Source: Candidatus Hebobacteria bacterium
Lineage (GTDB): Bacteria; Armatimonadota; Hebobacteria; Hebobacterales; Hebobacteraceae
DNA length: 34,352 bases
Reading direction: 5' to 3'
NCBI GenBank assembly: GCA_029821885.1
Contig: JALGXV010000005.1
Coordinates: 1-34,352 of the forward strand
Below the pieces are notes generated by a model. It saw nothing but the letters and a program-made list of their open reading frames with translations, was not told where the DNA came from and made no database searches. Positions within the stretch are counted from its first letter, which is position 1. The number at the start of each line of letters is the position of its first letter. Position numbers and translations under genes: made by a program. Of this stretch, positions 8,781-16,433 are shown piece after piece.

Positions 8781-10303
8781 GGCACCCAGGCCGAACCGGC
8801 CGAGGAGGTAAAGAGGAGGCCCCGCAGAGCGGCCTCCGCCCAGTCGGGAGATAGTACTTGCCCCAGGCCCAGAGCCAGCAGGGCGACACTCGCCAGCGAA
8901 ACGCTGAGGACGAGCCAGGGCGAACTCCAGCGTGCGGCCGGGGGCGGCTGCTGTCGTCTGAGCGCCCGTCTCAGCACATCGACGACGGCCAGCGCGATCA
9001 GGACATCGGCTGCGACGATGGCGACTGAGAACCACAGGCGGCCCTCTGCCGCCAGCCCCAAGACCAGGAGTCGCTGTCCGTGGTGCCCCGGCAGCAGCGG
9101 CAGACCGGCCAGCGAAAGACCTCCGAGTAGAACCGCGAGAAGGGATAGCGGCGCCGCGCGGGCGCTCCCGGTCAGGTCGGCCACGACATCGGTGCCAAGC
9201 CGTGCCTTCATGACGCCTGCTCCAGACCAGATCGCGGCGAGGGCAAGCGGCGCGCCGATCAGGTGCAGGAGAGCGGCCTGGGTCAGAGTTGGCGAGGCCG
9301 TTGGCGTCACTATCCCCCCGAGGGAGATGAGAAGAAGTCCCGACTGCGCGACCGTCAGCCAGGCAGCCAACTGGCGAAGCGTTGGCGCCATCCACGCGCG
9401 AACGGCGCCCCACCAGAGGCTCACCACTCCAAGGAAGAGCGCGACGAGGCCAAGCCCGGGCACAGGCTGCGCGAGCAGGGCTCCCGGCAGCAGCTTCATC
9501 AGAGCGGCGCCTCCCGCGATCGGGAGCAGAATGCAGGGAGCCGCGCCCTGGAACGGGACGGAAGCCGCAACGCTTCGGAGCCACTCATGCCCCGGAACCG
9601 ACGCGATTCTCGGCAACAGGCCCAGCAGCACGAGCAGCGTCATTGCGCGCAGACTGCTGGGAGCCGCCGACAGGAGCAGCGGGGAGAGAGCGGCGATGGC
9701 GCTGTCGCCAGCGGCGTGCCAGATGAGCAAGGCCCCTCCCAAGAGGAAGAGCCCGCCCAGGTAGGCGGTAGAGAGGAGCTCATTGGCTGCGCGGCGGCTA
9801 TCGATCAGGCATAGGAGCCAGAGGCAGACGAGCATTGCCTCCAGGAAGAAGACCAGCAGTATGAGGTCAGCGCTCAGGCAGGCCCCGAGCGCGCAGCCCT
9901 GCGCGCAGAGGAGCAGAGCAGCCCGGTGATGCGGACGGGACAGGTTCGGCACGCCAGCCAGGAAGGTATGGAGGAGCATGCCAATGGCTGAGATGAGAGC
10001 TGCCAGGGCGACCGTGAAGCGGTCGGCCTGGAAGCGCAGATGATAGAAGTCGCGGGTCCACCAGTAGTCGACCGATGCGGGGCGGCTGGAGGCAGTGTCT
10101 GCCAGCAGCGATCCGGCGAGAAGCAGGCCCATCAGCGAGGCGAGCAGGCCGAGAAGGAACGGGCCTCTGCGAAGAGATTCGGCCTCCCGCTCGGAGTGCA
10201 CGCGCAGGCTGAGGCGGGGGAAGAGCTCGGCGCAGACGGCGGCAAAGAAAGGCAGAATGAGCAGCCAGTTAAGGACGACTGCGTCTGGGCGGATCCAGGG
10301 CAT
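8777..10303 (-). CDS. NuoM/NuoN-like proton-translocating membrane subunit
   Basis: 508 aa polytopic protein of the antiporter-like family (proton_antipo_M). Against E. coli NuoM the key glutamate is retained as Glu155 (VFFLEAML). The helix-7 lysine before the HxWLPDAH motif appears as Arg232 in PRIASVPGHEWLRS, and the helix-8 lysine is retained as Lys270 (ALMKLLPG). The usual PDAH is lost (RSVA). The start ATG at 10303 has GGTGAGGA about 10 nt upstream. It is followed with a 4-nt overlap by a half-size second subunit. Substrate and partner are unknown; proton or sodium translocation is inferred from fold only. Confidence 0.78.
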   Translation of the reverse strand: MPWIRPDAVVLNWLLILPFFAAVCAELFPRLSLRVHSEREAESLRRGPFLLGLLASLMGLLLAGSLLADTASSRPASVDYWWTRDFYHLRFQADRFTVALAALISAIGMLLHTFLAGVPNLSRPHHRAALLLCAQGCALGACLSADLILLVFFLEAMLVCLWLLCLIDSRRAANELLSTAYLGGLFLLGGALLIWHAAGDSAIAALSPLLLSAAPSSLRAMTLLVLLGLLPRIASVPGHEWLRSVAASVPFQGAAPCILLPIAGGAALMKLLPGALLAQPVPGLGLVALFLGVVSLWWGAVRAWMAPTLRQLAAWLTVAQSGLLLISLGGIVTPTASPTLTQAALLHLIGAPLALAAIWSGAGVMKARLGTDVVADLTGSARAAPLSLLAVLLGGLSLAGLPLLPGHHGQRLLVLGLAAEGRLWFSVAIVAADVLIALAVVDVLRRALRRQQPPPAARWSSPWLVLSVSLASVALLALGLGQVLSPDWAEAALRGLLFTSSAGSAWVP

Positions 10304-10364
10304 CCCGGACGGTCCTCACCACTCCCGTTCTCGGGTCGCGATTCGAACGGCGGCGGCCGTGCCG

Positions 10365-11504
10365 CTAGAGGTCGTCACGCACCTCCAGTTCGAGGGCGTC
10401 AGACTGCGACGGCACGACGATGTAGGCGGTCATCTGGTCCGCGAGCAGCACGTCCCCATCGCCGAGGACCTGTACCCTGACCGAATGCACGCCCGCCTCC
10501 AGATCGCGTGTATCCCACCGGTAGCCATAGGGCGGGAAGTTCATGATGATTTCGGAATGTGAGTCGATGGTAAGAACCACGAACTTAGCGGGCGGCCCAA
10601 CGTAGGCGGCGACGATGTCCACGATCCCGCTCACGGTTGAGCCCGGCTCGGGATAGACTGTCAGCCTCGGCGCGGTCTGCGAAGCTCCCACCTCCGGCGC
10701 GGCAGAGAGAGGCACGCTGGGCCGCCGCGGCGCGGGGGCCGGCGGCGCCCGCTCCTCCCACTCCCGGCCGAGCCCCTCGGCGTCCCACTCACCGCCTTGG
10801 TCCCAGGTCGGCTCTTCCTCCCACTCCGTCTCGGCGAATCCAGTGGCGTCGGTTTCTGCCAGCCAGGAGTACGGGGGCGCATAGGCAGACAACGTGACGA
10901 AGTCGTAGAGCTGCCCCTCCCAGTAGGCATAGCTCATGCAAACCGCGAGGCCGGCCAGATACTCGGCCGCCGAAAGCCGTTGGCCGTCAACGTAAACGGA
11001 AGTCGGGAGAATCTGGAGCCGGTCCACCCACCGGACGACTGCAGGGCAGACCGCCAGGAACTGCTCGGTCTCGATGTCCCTTCCGGCATTCTGATCGCCG
11101 GGTGGCACGACGAAGTCTTCGGGATCCAAGACGGGCGGGCTGATCTCATCCGGCGTGATCGGCACTGTCTCCGGGAGAGCGCCGGTGAATCGCCAGAGGT
11201 AGGTCGTGCGGGCCAGCAGGGCGAACACCTCGGCCGCGGACAAGGTGGCTAGCTGACCCGAGGAGAGCGACACCTGTGCGTAGTCAGGTACTGTGCCCGT
11301 CTGGCGGAGATACTCGGCAACGAAGTCGGCCAGGTCGACGACTGCCTCACCCGTTACAGTCCGAGCGCCCGTCCCTGTTTCCTCCCCGCCGAATCCGGGA
11401 AGTGCCAGGGCCTCGTCGGCAGCGCCTCCCTGGAACTGCGCCAGGCCGGCGGACGGCACGAGGCACAGGAGCGCAGTTACGCCCAGCACTGTGGCACGGA
11501 TCAT
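10365..11504 (-). CDS. Secreted protein with pseudomurein-binding-like repeats and Ig-like domain
   Basis: 379 aa. A signal peptide (MIRATVLGVTALLCLVPSAGLA) is followed by two segments resembling pseudomurein-binding repeats: VPDYAQVSLSSGQLATLSAAEVFALLAR (about 73-100) and LPTSVYVDGQRLSAAEYLAGLA (about 167-188). A Trp/Glu-rich low-complexity linker follows, then a bacterial Ig-like domain at about 275-365 (YPEPGSTVSG through GVHSVRVQVLG). The start has GGGTGA 6 nt upstream, and the gene is 6 nt downstream of alr. The function is probably cell-wall or polysaccharide binding; no catalytic motif is seen. Assignment of the repeats is by eye from the LPxxVxVxGxxLSxxxFLxLLA pattern. Confidence 0.72.
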   Translation of the reverse strand: MIRATVLGVTALLCLVPSAGLAQFQGGAADEALALPGFGGEETGTGARTVTGEAVVDLADFVAEYLRQTGTVPDYAQVSLSSGQLATLSAAEVFALLARTTYLWRFTGALPETVPITPDEISPPVLDPEDFVVPPGDQNAGRDIETEQFLAVCPAVVRWVDRLQILPTSVYVDGQRLSAAEYLAGLAVCMSYAYWEGQLYDFVTLSAYAPPYSWLAETDATGFAETEWEEEPTWDQGGEWDAEGLGREWEERAPPAPAPRRPSVPLSAAPEVGASQTAPRLTVYPEPGSTVSGIVDIVAAYVGPPAKFVVLTIDSHSEIIMNFPPYGYRWDTRDLEAGVHSVRVQVLGDGDVLLADQMTAYIVVPSQSDALELEVRDDL

Positions 11505-11510
11505 CTCGGC

Positions 11511-12734
11511 TCACCCTCTGGGCCCCAGGCCCGAATCAAGCGACTGTTCCTCATCTACGTACACGCGCTTCACGCGCCGGCCGATCGCCGTCGTGACCTC
11601 GTGGACAACCGTACCGGCCCACTCAGCCAGCCTGTTCGCTGTTATCGCGGACTTTCCCTGTCGGCCGAGCAGAATGACCTCGTCGCCAACCTGTGCGCCC
11701 TCGGCATCGGTGGCGTCGATCATCATGTGGTCCATGCACACTGCGCCGATGACCCGACACGGCTGGCCGCGCAGGAGCACGTGAGCACAGTTCGACGCAC
11801 GACGCGGGTAGCCGTCTGCATAGCCGAGAGGAAGGACGCCGACAAGGGATTCGCGCTCGGTCACGTAGGTGCATCCATAGGAAATCGGGCAGCCCGCCGG
11901 GAGCCGATGGAGGAACGAGAGGCGAGTCCTCCAGCTCATCGCGGGCCTCAGGTCCAGCGCCGCCAGTTCGGGTGAATCCGGCTCGATCCCGTACATCAGC
12001 AACCCGGTCCGCACGCCGTCGAAGAGCATTTCCGGGAAGCGCAGAGCGGCCGCGCTGTTCGCGAGATGGCGCATACCGAGGGGTGCTCCCGTCGCCGCCA
12101 CCTCCTCCATGGCCTTCATAAACCGCTCATGCTGAAGCCTCGTGTAGGCGGGGTCGTCAGACTCAGCCGCTGCCAGGTGGGAGAAGATACCCTCCAGCCG
12201 AATGCCGGGGTGGTCGGCCATGAACCGCGCGAAGTCGGCCGCGTTCTCGGGCCGCACCCCGAGCCTACCCATCCCGGTGTCCACCTTGAGGTGGACTCGC
12301 GCCGACTTCTTCAGCCTATCGGCCGCGCGGGAGAGCTCCTCCACCATCGCGCGATCGGTGGCCGTCAGGATGATGTCCAGCCTGACCATCCAGGCGGCCG
12401 CCCGGGGCTCGCCCGGTGCGAGCACGAGCAAGGGGGCGCGTACGCCAGCGTCCATCCGAAGCTCGGCCGCCTCGTTGAGACAGGACACCGCCAGCCCGTC
12501 GGCGCCGGCCTCTAGGGCTGCAGTGGCTGTTGGCACGGCCCCGTGCCCGTAGGCATTGGCCTTCACGACGGCCCACAGGTGGCGCCGGGGGCCGAGGAAC
12601 TGCTTGACAGCGCGGACGCTATGGCGGACCGCCGCGAGGTCGATCTCCGCCCAAGAGTGAGAGGAGGGACGGCGAAGTCCTGGCTGCTCTCTGGCCTCAA
12701 CCTTGCTGTGATCTGTCATGCTGTGATCTGTCAT
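11511..12734 (-). CDS. alr: Alanine racemase
   Basis: 407 aa PLP enzyme converting L- to D-alanine for peptidoglycan. The PLP lysine is Lys58 in AVVKANAYGHG and the opposing catalytic tyrosine is Tyr290 in SYGCTYV; the family motifs HLKVDTGMGRLG and GYADGYPR are intact. The start ATG at 12734 overlaps the sensor kinase stop (ATGA). A 15-bp tandem duplication supplies a second in-frame ATG at 12719, so the protein may start with MTDHS once or twice. It sits between a two-component system and a wall-binding protein. Confidence 0.95.
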   Translation of the reverse strand: MTDHSMTDHSKVEAREQPGLRRPSSHSWAEIDLAAVRHSVRAVKQFLGPRRHLWAVVKANAYGHGAVPTATAALEAGADGLAVSCLNEAAELRMDAGVRAPLLVLAPGEPRAAAWMVRLDIILTATDRAMVEELSRAADRLKKSARVHLKVDTGMGRLGVRPENAADFARFMADHPGIRLEGIFSHLAAAESDDPAYTRLQHERFMKAMEEVAATGAPLGMRHLANSAAALRFPEMLFDGVRTGLLMYGIEPDSPELAALDLRPAMSWRTRLSFLHRLPAGCPISYGCTYVTERESLVGVLPLGYADGYPRRASNCAHVLLRGQPCRVIGAVCMDHMMIDATDAEGAQVGDEVILLGRQGKSAITANRLAEWAGTVVHEVTTAIGRRVKRVYVDEEQSLDSGLGPRG

Positions 12735-12735
12735 G
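12706..12735. repeat. Perfect 15-bp tandem duplication at the alr start
   Basis: The unit ctgtgatctgtcatg occurs twice back to back (12706-12720 and 12721-12735). On the minus strand it duplicates the alr start codon and the following four codons (MTDHS). The upstream copy also carries the stop codon of the kinase gene in its ATGA overlap. Confidence 0.95.
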
Positions 12736-14488
12736 CGACTGGCACTGTGAAGCTGAAGGTCGATCCCTTTCCGACTTCGCTTTCCGCGGATACGCTCCCT
12801 CCATGCGCTTCCACAATTGAGCGCACGATTGCCAAGCCAAGTCCCGTGCCGCCATCCTGGCGCGAGCGGGACGAATCGGCCCTATGGAACCTCTCCCAGA
12901 TAAGTGAAAGCTGATCGGCGGGGATCCCGGGGCCGGAGTCCCTGACCGCCACTCTGACGAACCCGTCTTCCCGGCGGGCCGATACCGCTACTTCGCCCTC
13001 CCGAGGGTTGAATCTCAGGGCATTGGAGAGCAAGTTGACGAGCACCTGGTGCATTCGATCGGCGTCCGCGCGCACGGCTGGAAGATCGCGAGCAATATCC
13101 ACCTCGATTCGAACATCTCTCTGCTCGGCCTGTTTGCCGAAGGACTCGACCGCTTCCTGCACCAGATCCGGCAGGTCGACCTCCTCGAACTGCAACTTGA
13201 CCGCCCCCGACTCGATCCTCGACAGGCTGAGCAGGTCGTTGACCAAGCGAGTGAGGCGCTGCACCTCCCGCACGATCAGAGCCGCGCTTCTCATACGCTC
13301 CTCGGGGGCCCTCGCCGTGCCGTCCGCAATGGCGGCGGCGAATCCGCCGATCGCCGTCAGCGGCGTCTTGATCTCGTGGGAAGCGTCGCTAATGAACTGG
13401 CGACGCATCCGATCCAGCCTCCGCTCGCCTGTGACATCCCTCAGGACAGCAACGGCTCCCCAGCCTCCTTCCTCTCCCGACCGCACGGGCGCAACCTGCA
13501 GCAGGAATTGCCGATGGGGCTGCTCCAGCCCGAACTCCGCGCTGCAGAGTTGGTTCGTCTCCAGGCACTCGGCAAATAGGTGGGGGACGTTTCCGGGCAA
13601 GGGCAGCTCCCGCACCGGGGAGCCCACCACATCCTGCTGAGCGACCCCGAGCAAGTCTCCGGCCTGCGGGTTGAGCAGGGCGATCTTCCCCTCGGTGTCG
13701 ACGGCGATGATGCCTTCCGCAACGGAGGCGAGGATGCCGCGCAGCCGTGCCTGCTCCCGCTCCAGCTCTCCCAGCGTGCTCTGCAGGCTGTCCGCCAGAG
13801 CGTTGAACGATTGCGCGAGCTCCCGGACTTCGGTGGGCTCCTCTATGCTCAGCCGACGGCCGAAGTCGCCGCCCGCCATCTGTGCCACCAGGCCGCTGAT
13901 CCCCCGCAATGGACTGGCGATACGCCTCGACAAAGCGAACGCAGCCAGGAGCGAGACTCCGACCGCGATGAGGACGGCCAGCAGCATGAGGCGGCGCAAC
14001 TGGTAGACGATCTCGTTCACCACACCGCTCAGAGTTGCCCGGACGTAGAGCGACCAGAGCCCGCCGTTGTCGTCCACGAAGTTCCATTGCGCGCCGATCA
14101 TGCTCTCGCCGCAGAGCACCTCGCCCCCCGGCACGACAGCAGCCGCTCCCGGCTCGAGCTCCACCGCGCCGGGCCCGGGAGTCTCCTCGCTCCCTGGTCC
14201 CCTGCCGTATGCTCTGGCGGCGGCGCCGTGGGACACGAGGCATATCTGGGCTCCACTGCTCGCCTCCATCAGGGCAAGGAGCGCTGTCAGTTCCTCCTCC
14301 TTGTCCCGATCGCTGACGAACGGCTTCAGGCCCTCCGCCATGCCGCTGGCGAGAAGGCGCATGTGGTCTGCCGCTCGCTCCATGTAGAGGTTCTCGAAGG
14401 AGGTGGCGAGGAGAATGCTTACCGTTGCAAGGGCGACGAGCAAGGTTAGCAGGTTGGCGAGGAAAACCTTCCAGAAGAGACTACGCAT
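12731..14488 (-). CDS. Membrane sensor histidine kinase (HAMP-PAS, PhoR/WalK type)
   Basis: 585 aa. TM1 about 7-29, an extracytoplasmic sensor loop of about 130 residues with no recognised fold, TM2 about 165-187, HAMP 188-240, PAS 245-355, HisKA with phospho-acceptor His371 (SDASHEIKTPL), and HATPase_c with N box (VLVNLLSNALRF), G1 (DSGPGIP), F (WERFHRAD) and G2 (GTGLGLAI). The ATG at 14488 starts 5 nt after the response regulator stop; the longer frame to 14569 would overlap that gene. It pairs with the upstream OmpR-type regulator. Its gene neighbours (alr, wall-binding protein) suggest an envelope-stress or wall-homeostasis role, by inference. Confidence 0.93.
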   Translation of the reverse strand: MRSLFWKVFLANLLTLLVALATVSILLATSFENLYMERAADHMRLLASGMAEGLKPFVSDRDKEEELTALLALMEASSGAQICLVSHGAAARAYGRGPGSEETPGPGAVELEPGAAAVVPGGEVLCGESMIGAQWNFVDDNGGLWSLYVRATLSGVVNEIVYQLRRLMLLAVLIAVGVSLLAAFALSRRIASPLRGISGLVAQMAGGDFGRRLSIEEPTEVRELAQSFNALADSLQSTLGELEREQARLRGILASVAEGIIAVDTEGKIALLNPQAGDLLGVAQQDVVGSPVRELPLPGNVPHLFAECLETNQLCSAEFGLEQPHRQFLLQVAPVRSGEEGGWGAVAVLRDVTGERRLDRMRRQFISDASHEIKTPLTAIGGFAAAIADGTARAPEERMRSAALIVREVQRLTRLVNDLLSLSRIESGAVKLQFEEVDLPDLVQEAVESFGKQAEQRDVRIEVDIARDLPAVRADADRMHQVLVNLLSNALRFNPREGEVAVSARREDGFVRVAVRDSGPGIPADQLSLIWERFHRADSSRSRQDGGTGLGLAIVRSIVEAHGGSVSAESEVGKGSTFSFTVPVA

Positions 14489-14493
14489 GGCCC

Positions 14494-15249
14494 TCAGGCG
14501 CCATCGGCCCCGCGGGCTGGCTCCGCGTCCTCCGCGGGAAGAGTCTCGAACTTGTAGCCGAGCCCCCACACGGTTGTGATCGAGAAGGATTTCGATTCGC
14601 CGGCCTTGGTCTTCTGCCGAAGACGCTTGATGTGGACGTCGACCGTCCTGGCATCGGACTCGGAGTCATAGCCCCAGATGCGGTCGAGCAACTCCGCTCG
14701 GCTGAACACCCTGGCGGGGCGACTGGCGAGACACCAAAGCAGCCGAAACTCGGTCGGCGTAAGATGGACCTCGTCCCCGTTCACCTCCACCCGGTGCTGC
14801 ACCCGGTCCACCCGCAGCCCAGGGAAGGAGAGCACTTCGGATTCCTCGGCAGCCGACGTGCCGCGCCGGAGGATGGCCTTGACGCGGGCCACCAGCTCCC
14901 GAGGACTGAAGGGCTTCACGACATAGTCGTCCGCACCCAGCTCCAGGCCCACGATGCGGTCAACTTCTTCCGCCCGCGCCGTCAGCATGATTATGGGCAC
15001 TTTCGAGCCAGCGCGGATCTGCCGGCAGACCTCCCAGCCGTCGAGCTCGGGGAGCATCAGATCGAGTATGATGAGGTCCGGGTGGTGCTCGCCATTCAGC
15101 CGCAGAGCCTCCTTCCCGTCCCGAGCGTGGAGCACCTGGAAGCTCTCCTTCTTCAGGTAGAGCTCGATGAGCTCCCTGACCGCGTCCTCATCGTCCACGA
15201 CGAGGATCCTGCGGCCGCGTCCGCCGACCTGACCCGGATCCGCGGTCAC
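14494..15249 (-). CDS. OmpR/PhoB-family response regulator
   Basis: 251 aa. Receiver domain with acidic pocket VVDDED, phospho-acceptor Asp63 (LIILDLMLPELDG), Thr90 and Lys112 (VKPF); the C-terminal winged-helix DNA-binding domain (about 150-240) ends with the typical TVWGLGYKF wing. The start is GTG at 15249: it has GGAGG 6 nt upstream and overlaps the stop of the preceding gene as GTGA. The frame is open to 15537 but that extension lies out of frame over the glutaredoxin-like gene and is Arg/Gly-rich shadow. It forms a pair with the kinase 5 nt downstream. Confidence 0.94.
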   Translation of the reverse strand: MTADPGQVGGRGRRILVVDDEDAVRELIELYLKKESFQVLHARDGKEALRLNGEHHPDLIILDLMLPELDGWEVCRQIRAGSKVPIIMLTARAEEVDRIVGLELGADDYVVKPFSPRELVARVKAILRRGTSAAEESEVLSFPGLRVDRVQHRVEVNGDEVHLTPTEFRLLWCLASRPARVFSRAELLDRIWGYDSESDARTVDVHIKRLRQKTKAGESKSFSITTVWGLGYKFETLPAEDAEPARGADGA

Positions 15250-15527
15250 GTCCCGCCTCCGGCGCCGCCCTCCGCGGGCGCGAGCTCCTCCTCGATGGCT
15301 CGACGAACACGGCTTCTGACGAGGACGCGTCCCATCATCTTCAGCTTGCCGTTCACCACCAGGGCGGGAGGATTGACGACTCCATACTCGAGCAGCTCGT
15401 CCACTTCGTGGACCTGCTCCACCTTCGCGCCCGAGATACCCATCTCGACCACGAGGTCGTCGATGATCTTCCGCAGCTCGTTGCAGAAGAAGCAGCCTTT
15501 GCCGATGATACGGATCTCCAAGCTCAT
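15246..15527 (-). CDS. Glutaredoxin/thioredoxin-like small protein (MTH895-type)
   Basis: 93 aa. Begins with a beta strand and redox motif Cys12-Phe-Phe-Cys15 (GKGCFFCNEL), then VNPPALVVNGKLKMMGRV with the cis-Pro expected of the fold. The length and layout match the compact Thioredoxin_3 / MTH895 group of thiol oxidoreductases. It has GAGG 5 nt before the ATG and is the first gene of the operon starting from the promoter at 15547-15575. It is followed with overlap by the response regulator. Confidence 0.85.
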   Translation of the reverse strand: MSLEIRIIGKGCFFCNELRKIIDDLVVEMGISGAKVEQVHEVDELLEYGVVNPPALVVNGKLKMMGRVLVRSRVRRAIEEELAPAEGGAGGGT

Positions 15528-15546
15528 ACTGCCTCAATCCAGTCCG

Positions 15547-15575
15547 ATTATATCACCGCCCACCGGCGGAAACAA
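15547..15575 (-). promoter_or_regulatory. Extended -10 promoter of the envelope two-component operon
   Basis: Minus strand: perfect -10 TATAAT (547-552) preceded by TGA, giving the extended TGnTATAAT form, with a -35-like TTGTTT (570-575) after a 17-bp spacer. It lies 20 nt upstream of the glutaredoxin-like ATG. From here genes are spaced 6 nt or less, or overlap, down to 8121, except for a 61-nt gap before the NuoM-like gene. Confidence 0.85.
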
Positions 15576-15679
15576 CGATGGTCCCATGAACTAACTATGA
15601 ACGTGCCCCGAAGCCCGGCCCCCCGGCAGCAACGACGAGAACTCGCCGCCGCGCCAGCCATGTCTCACGTGAAGGCCGG

Positions 15680-16417
15680 CTACGACCGGCGCGCGACCGC
15701 CACGAGCGAGACGCCCACTGGCAAGGGGAAGTGCCTCAGCCAGTAGCGCTCCAGCCGGAGCAGCGTCGTCAGTAACCAGTTGACGGGCCTCGGGGGAACG
15801 ATGAACGCCGTCTCGGGGGAGCCCCGCCGCCTGGGCAGAAGACGCTGGATGAGACGCAGGACCGCGATCGGCGGCAGGAGCAGCGCGATGACGGGGGTCA
15901 GCTTCTCGATGCGGAAGCCGGCTCGGGCGAGGATGTGCCGGAGTCGCTTTGCACGATACCGGCGCAGGTGGTCGAGTGCCTCGTCGTGCTCGCTCCACAG
16001 CTCCGGGACGGCGGGGACCGTCACGATGAGGAGCCCCCCCGGCCGGAGCAATCGGGCAAGCTCCCTTACGGTGGCGCCATCGTCGCGTATGTGTTCCAGG
16101 ATGTCGAGGGCCAGCACCACATCTGCCACTTGGCTCCCGAGCGGCAGCGCCTCCGCCGTTGCGAGCAGCAGACGCTTCAGCCCCCGGCGCTGGCAGTAGT
16201 GAAGGGCCTGCGGCGACCTGTCGATGCCAACAGCCATCCCGAGGTCGTCGAGGGCCGCCAGCGTTGCCCCGGTGCCGCACCCCACGTCGATGATCGTGAG
16301 ATCCGAAGCCCGCGCACCGTAGTGCAGCACCAACTCGCGGACGAGCTCCCGTCTGGCCACGAACCACCAGTACGTATCCTCCAACTCGAACATCTTCGCG
16401 AGTTCGGCCGCTCTCAA
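15680..16417 (-). CDS. SAM-dependent methyltransferase (class I)
   Basis: 245 aa. Motif I IIDVGCGTG is at 42-50, then GIDRSPQAL, the motif VVLALDILEHIRDD and LRPGGLLIVTVPA. N-terminal MFELEDTYWWFVARRELV and a hydrophobic, Arg-containing C-terminus (IPR-less LLPPIAVLRLIQRLLPRR) resemble methyltransferases found in polysaccharide or lipid pathways, so the substrate may be membrane-associated. The start is TTG at 16417 with GAGGTG 7 nt upstream; an ATG at 16393 eight codons later is the alternative. It is 16 nt downstream of queA. About 150 nt of non-coding sequence follow and include the next operon's promoter. Confidence 0.85.
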   Translation of the reverse strand: MRAAELAKMFELEDTYWWFVARRELVRELVLHYGARASDLTIIDVGCGTGATLAALDDLGMAVGIDRSPQALHYCQRRGLKRLLLATAEALPLGSQVADVVLALDILEHIRDDGATVRELARLLRPGGLLIVTVPAVPELWSEHDEALDHLRRYRAKRLRHILARAGFRIEKLTPVIALLLPPIAVLRLIQRLLPRRRGSPETAFIVPPRPVNWLLTTLLRLERYWLRHFPLPVGVSLVAVARRS

Positions 16418-16433
16418 TCGGGCACCTCGGGCC

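Noticed and set aside
8781-9584. Upstream extension of the NuoN-like reading frame
   Set aside because: It lies entirely inside the NuoM-like gene, is Arg/Gly/Ala-rich shadow sequence, and the ATGA overlap gives a natural start at 8780.
15250-15537. N-terminal extension of the response regulator frame
   Set aside because: It covers the glutaredoxin-like gene out of frame; the GTG at 15249 has GGAGG and starts the receiver domain correctly.
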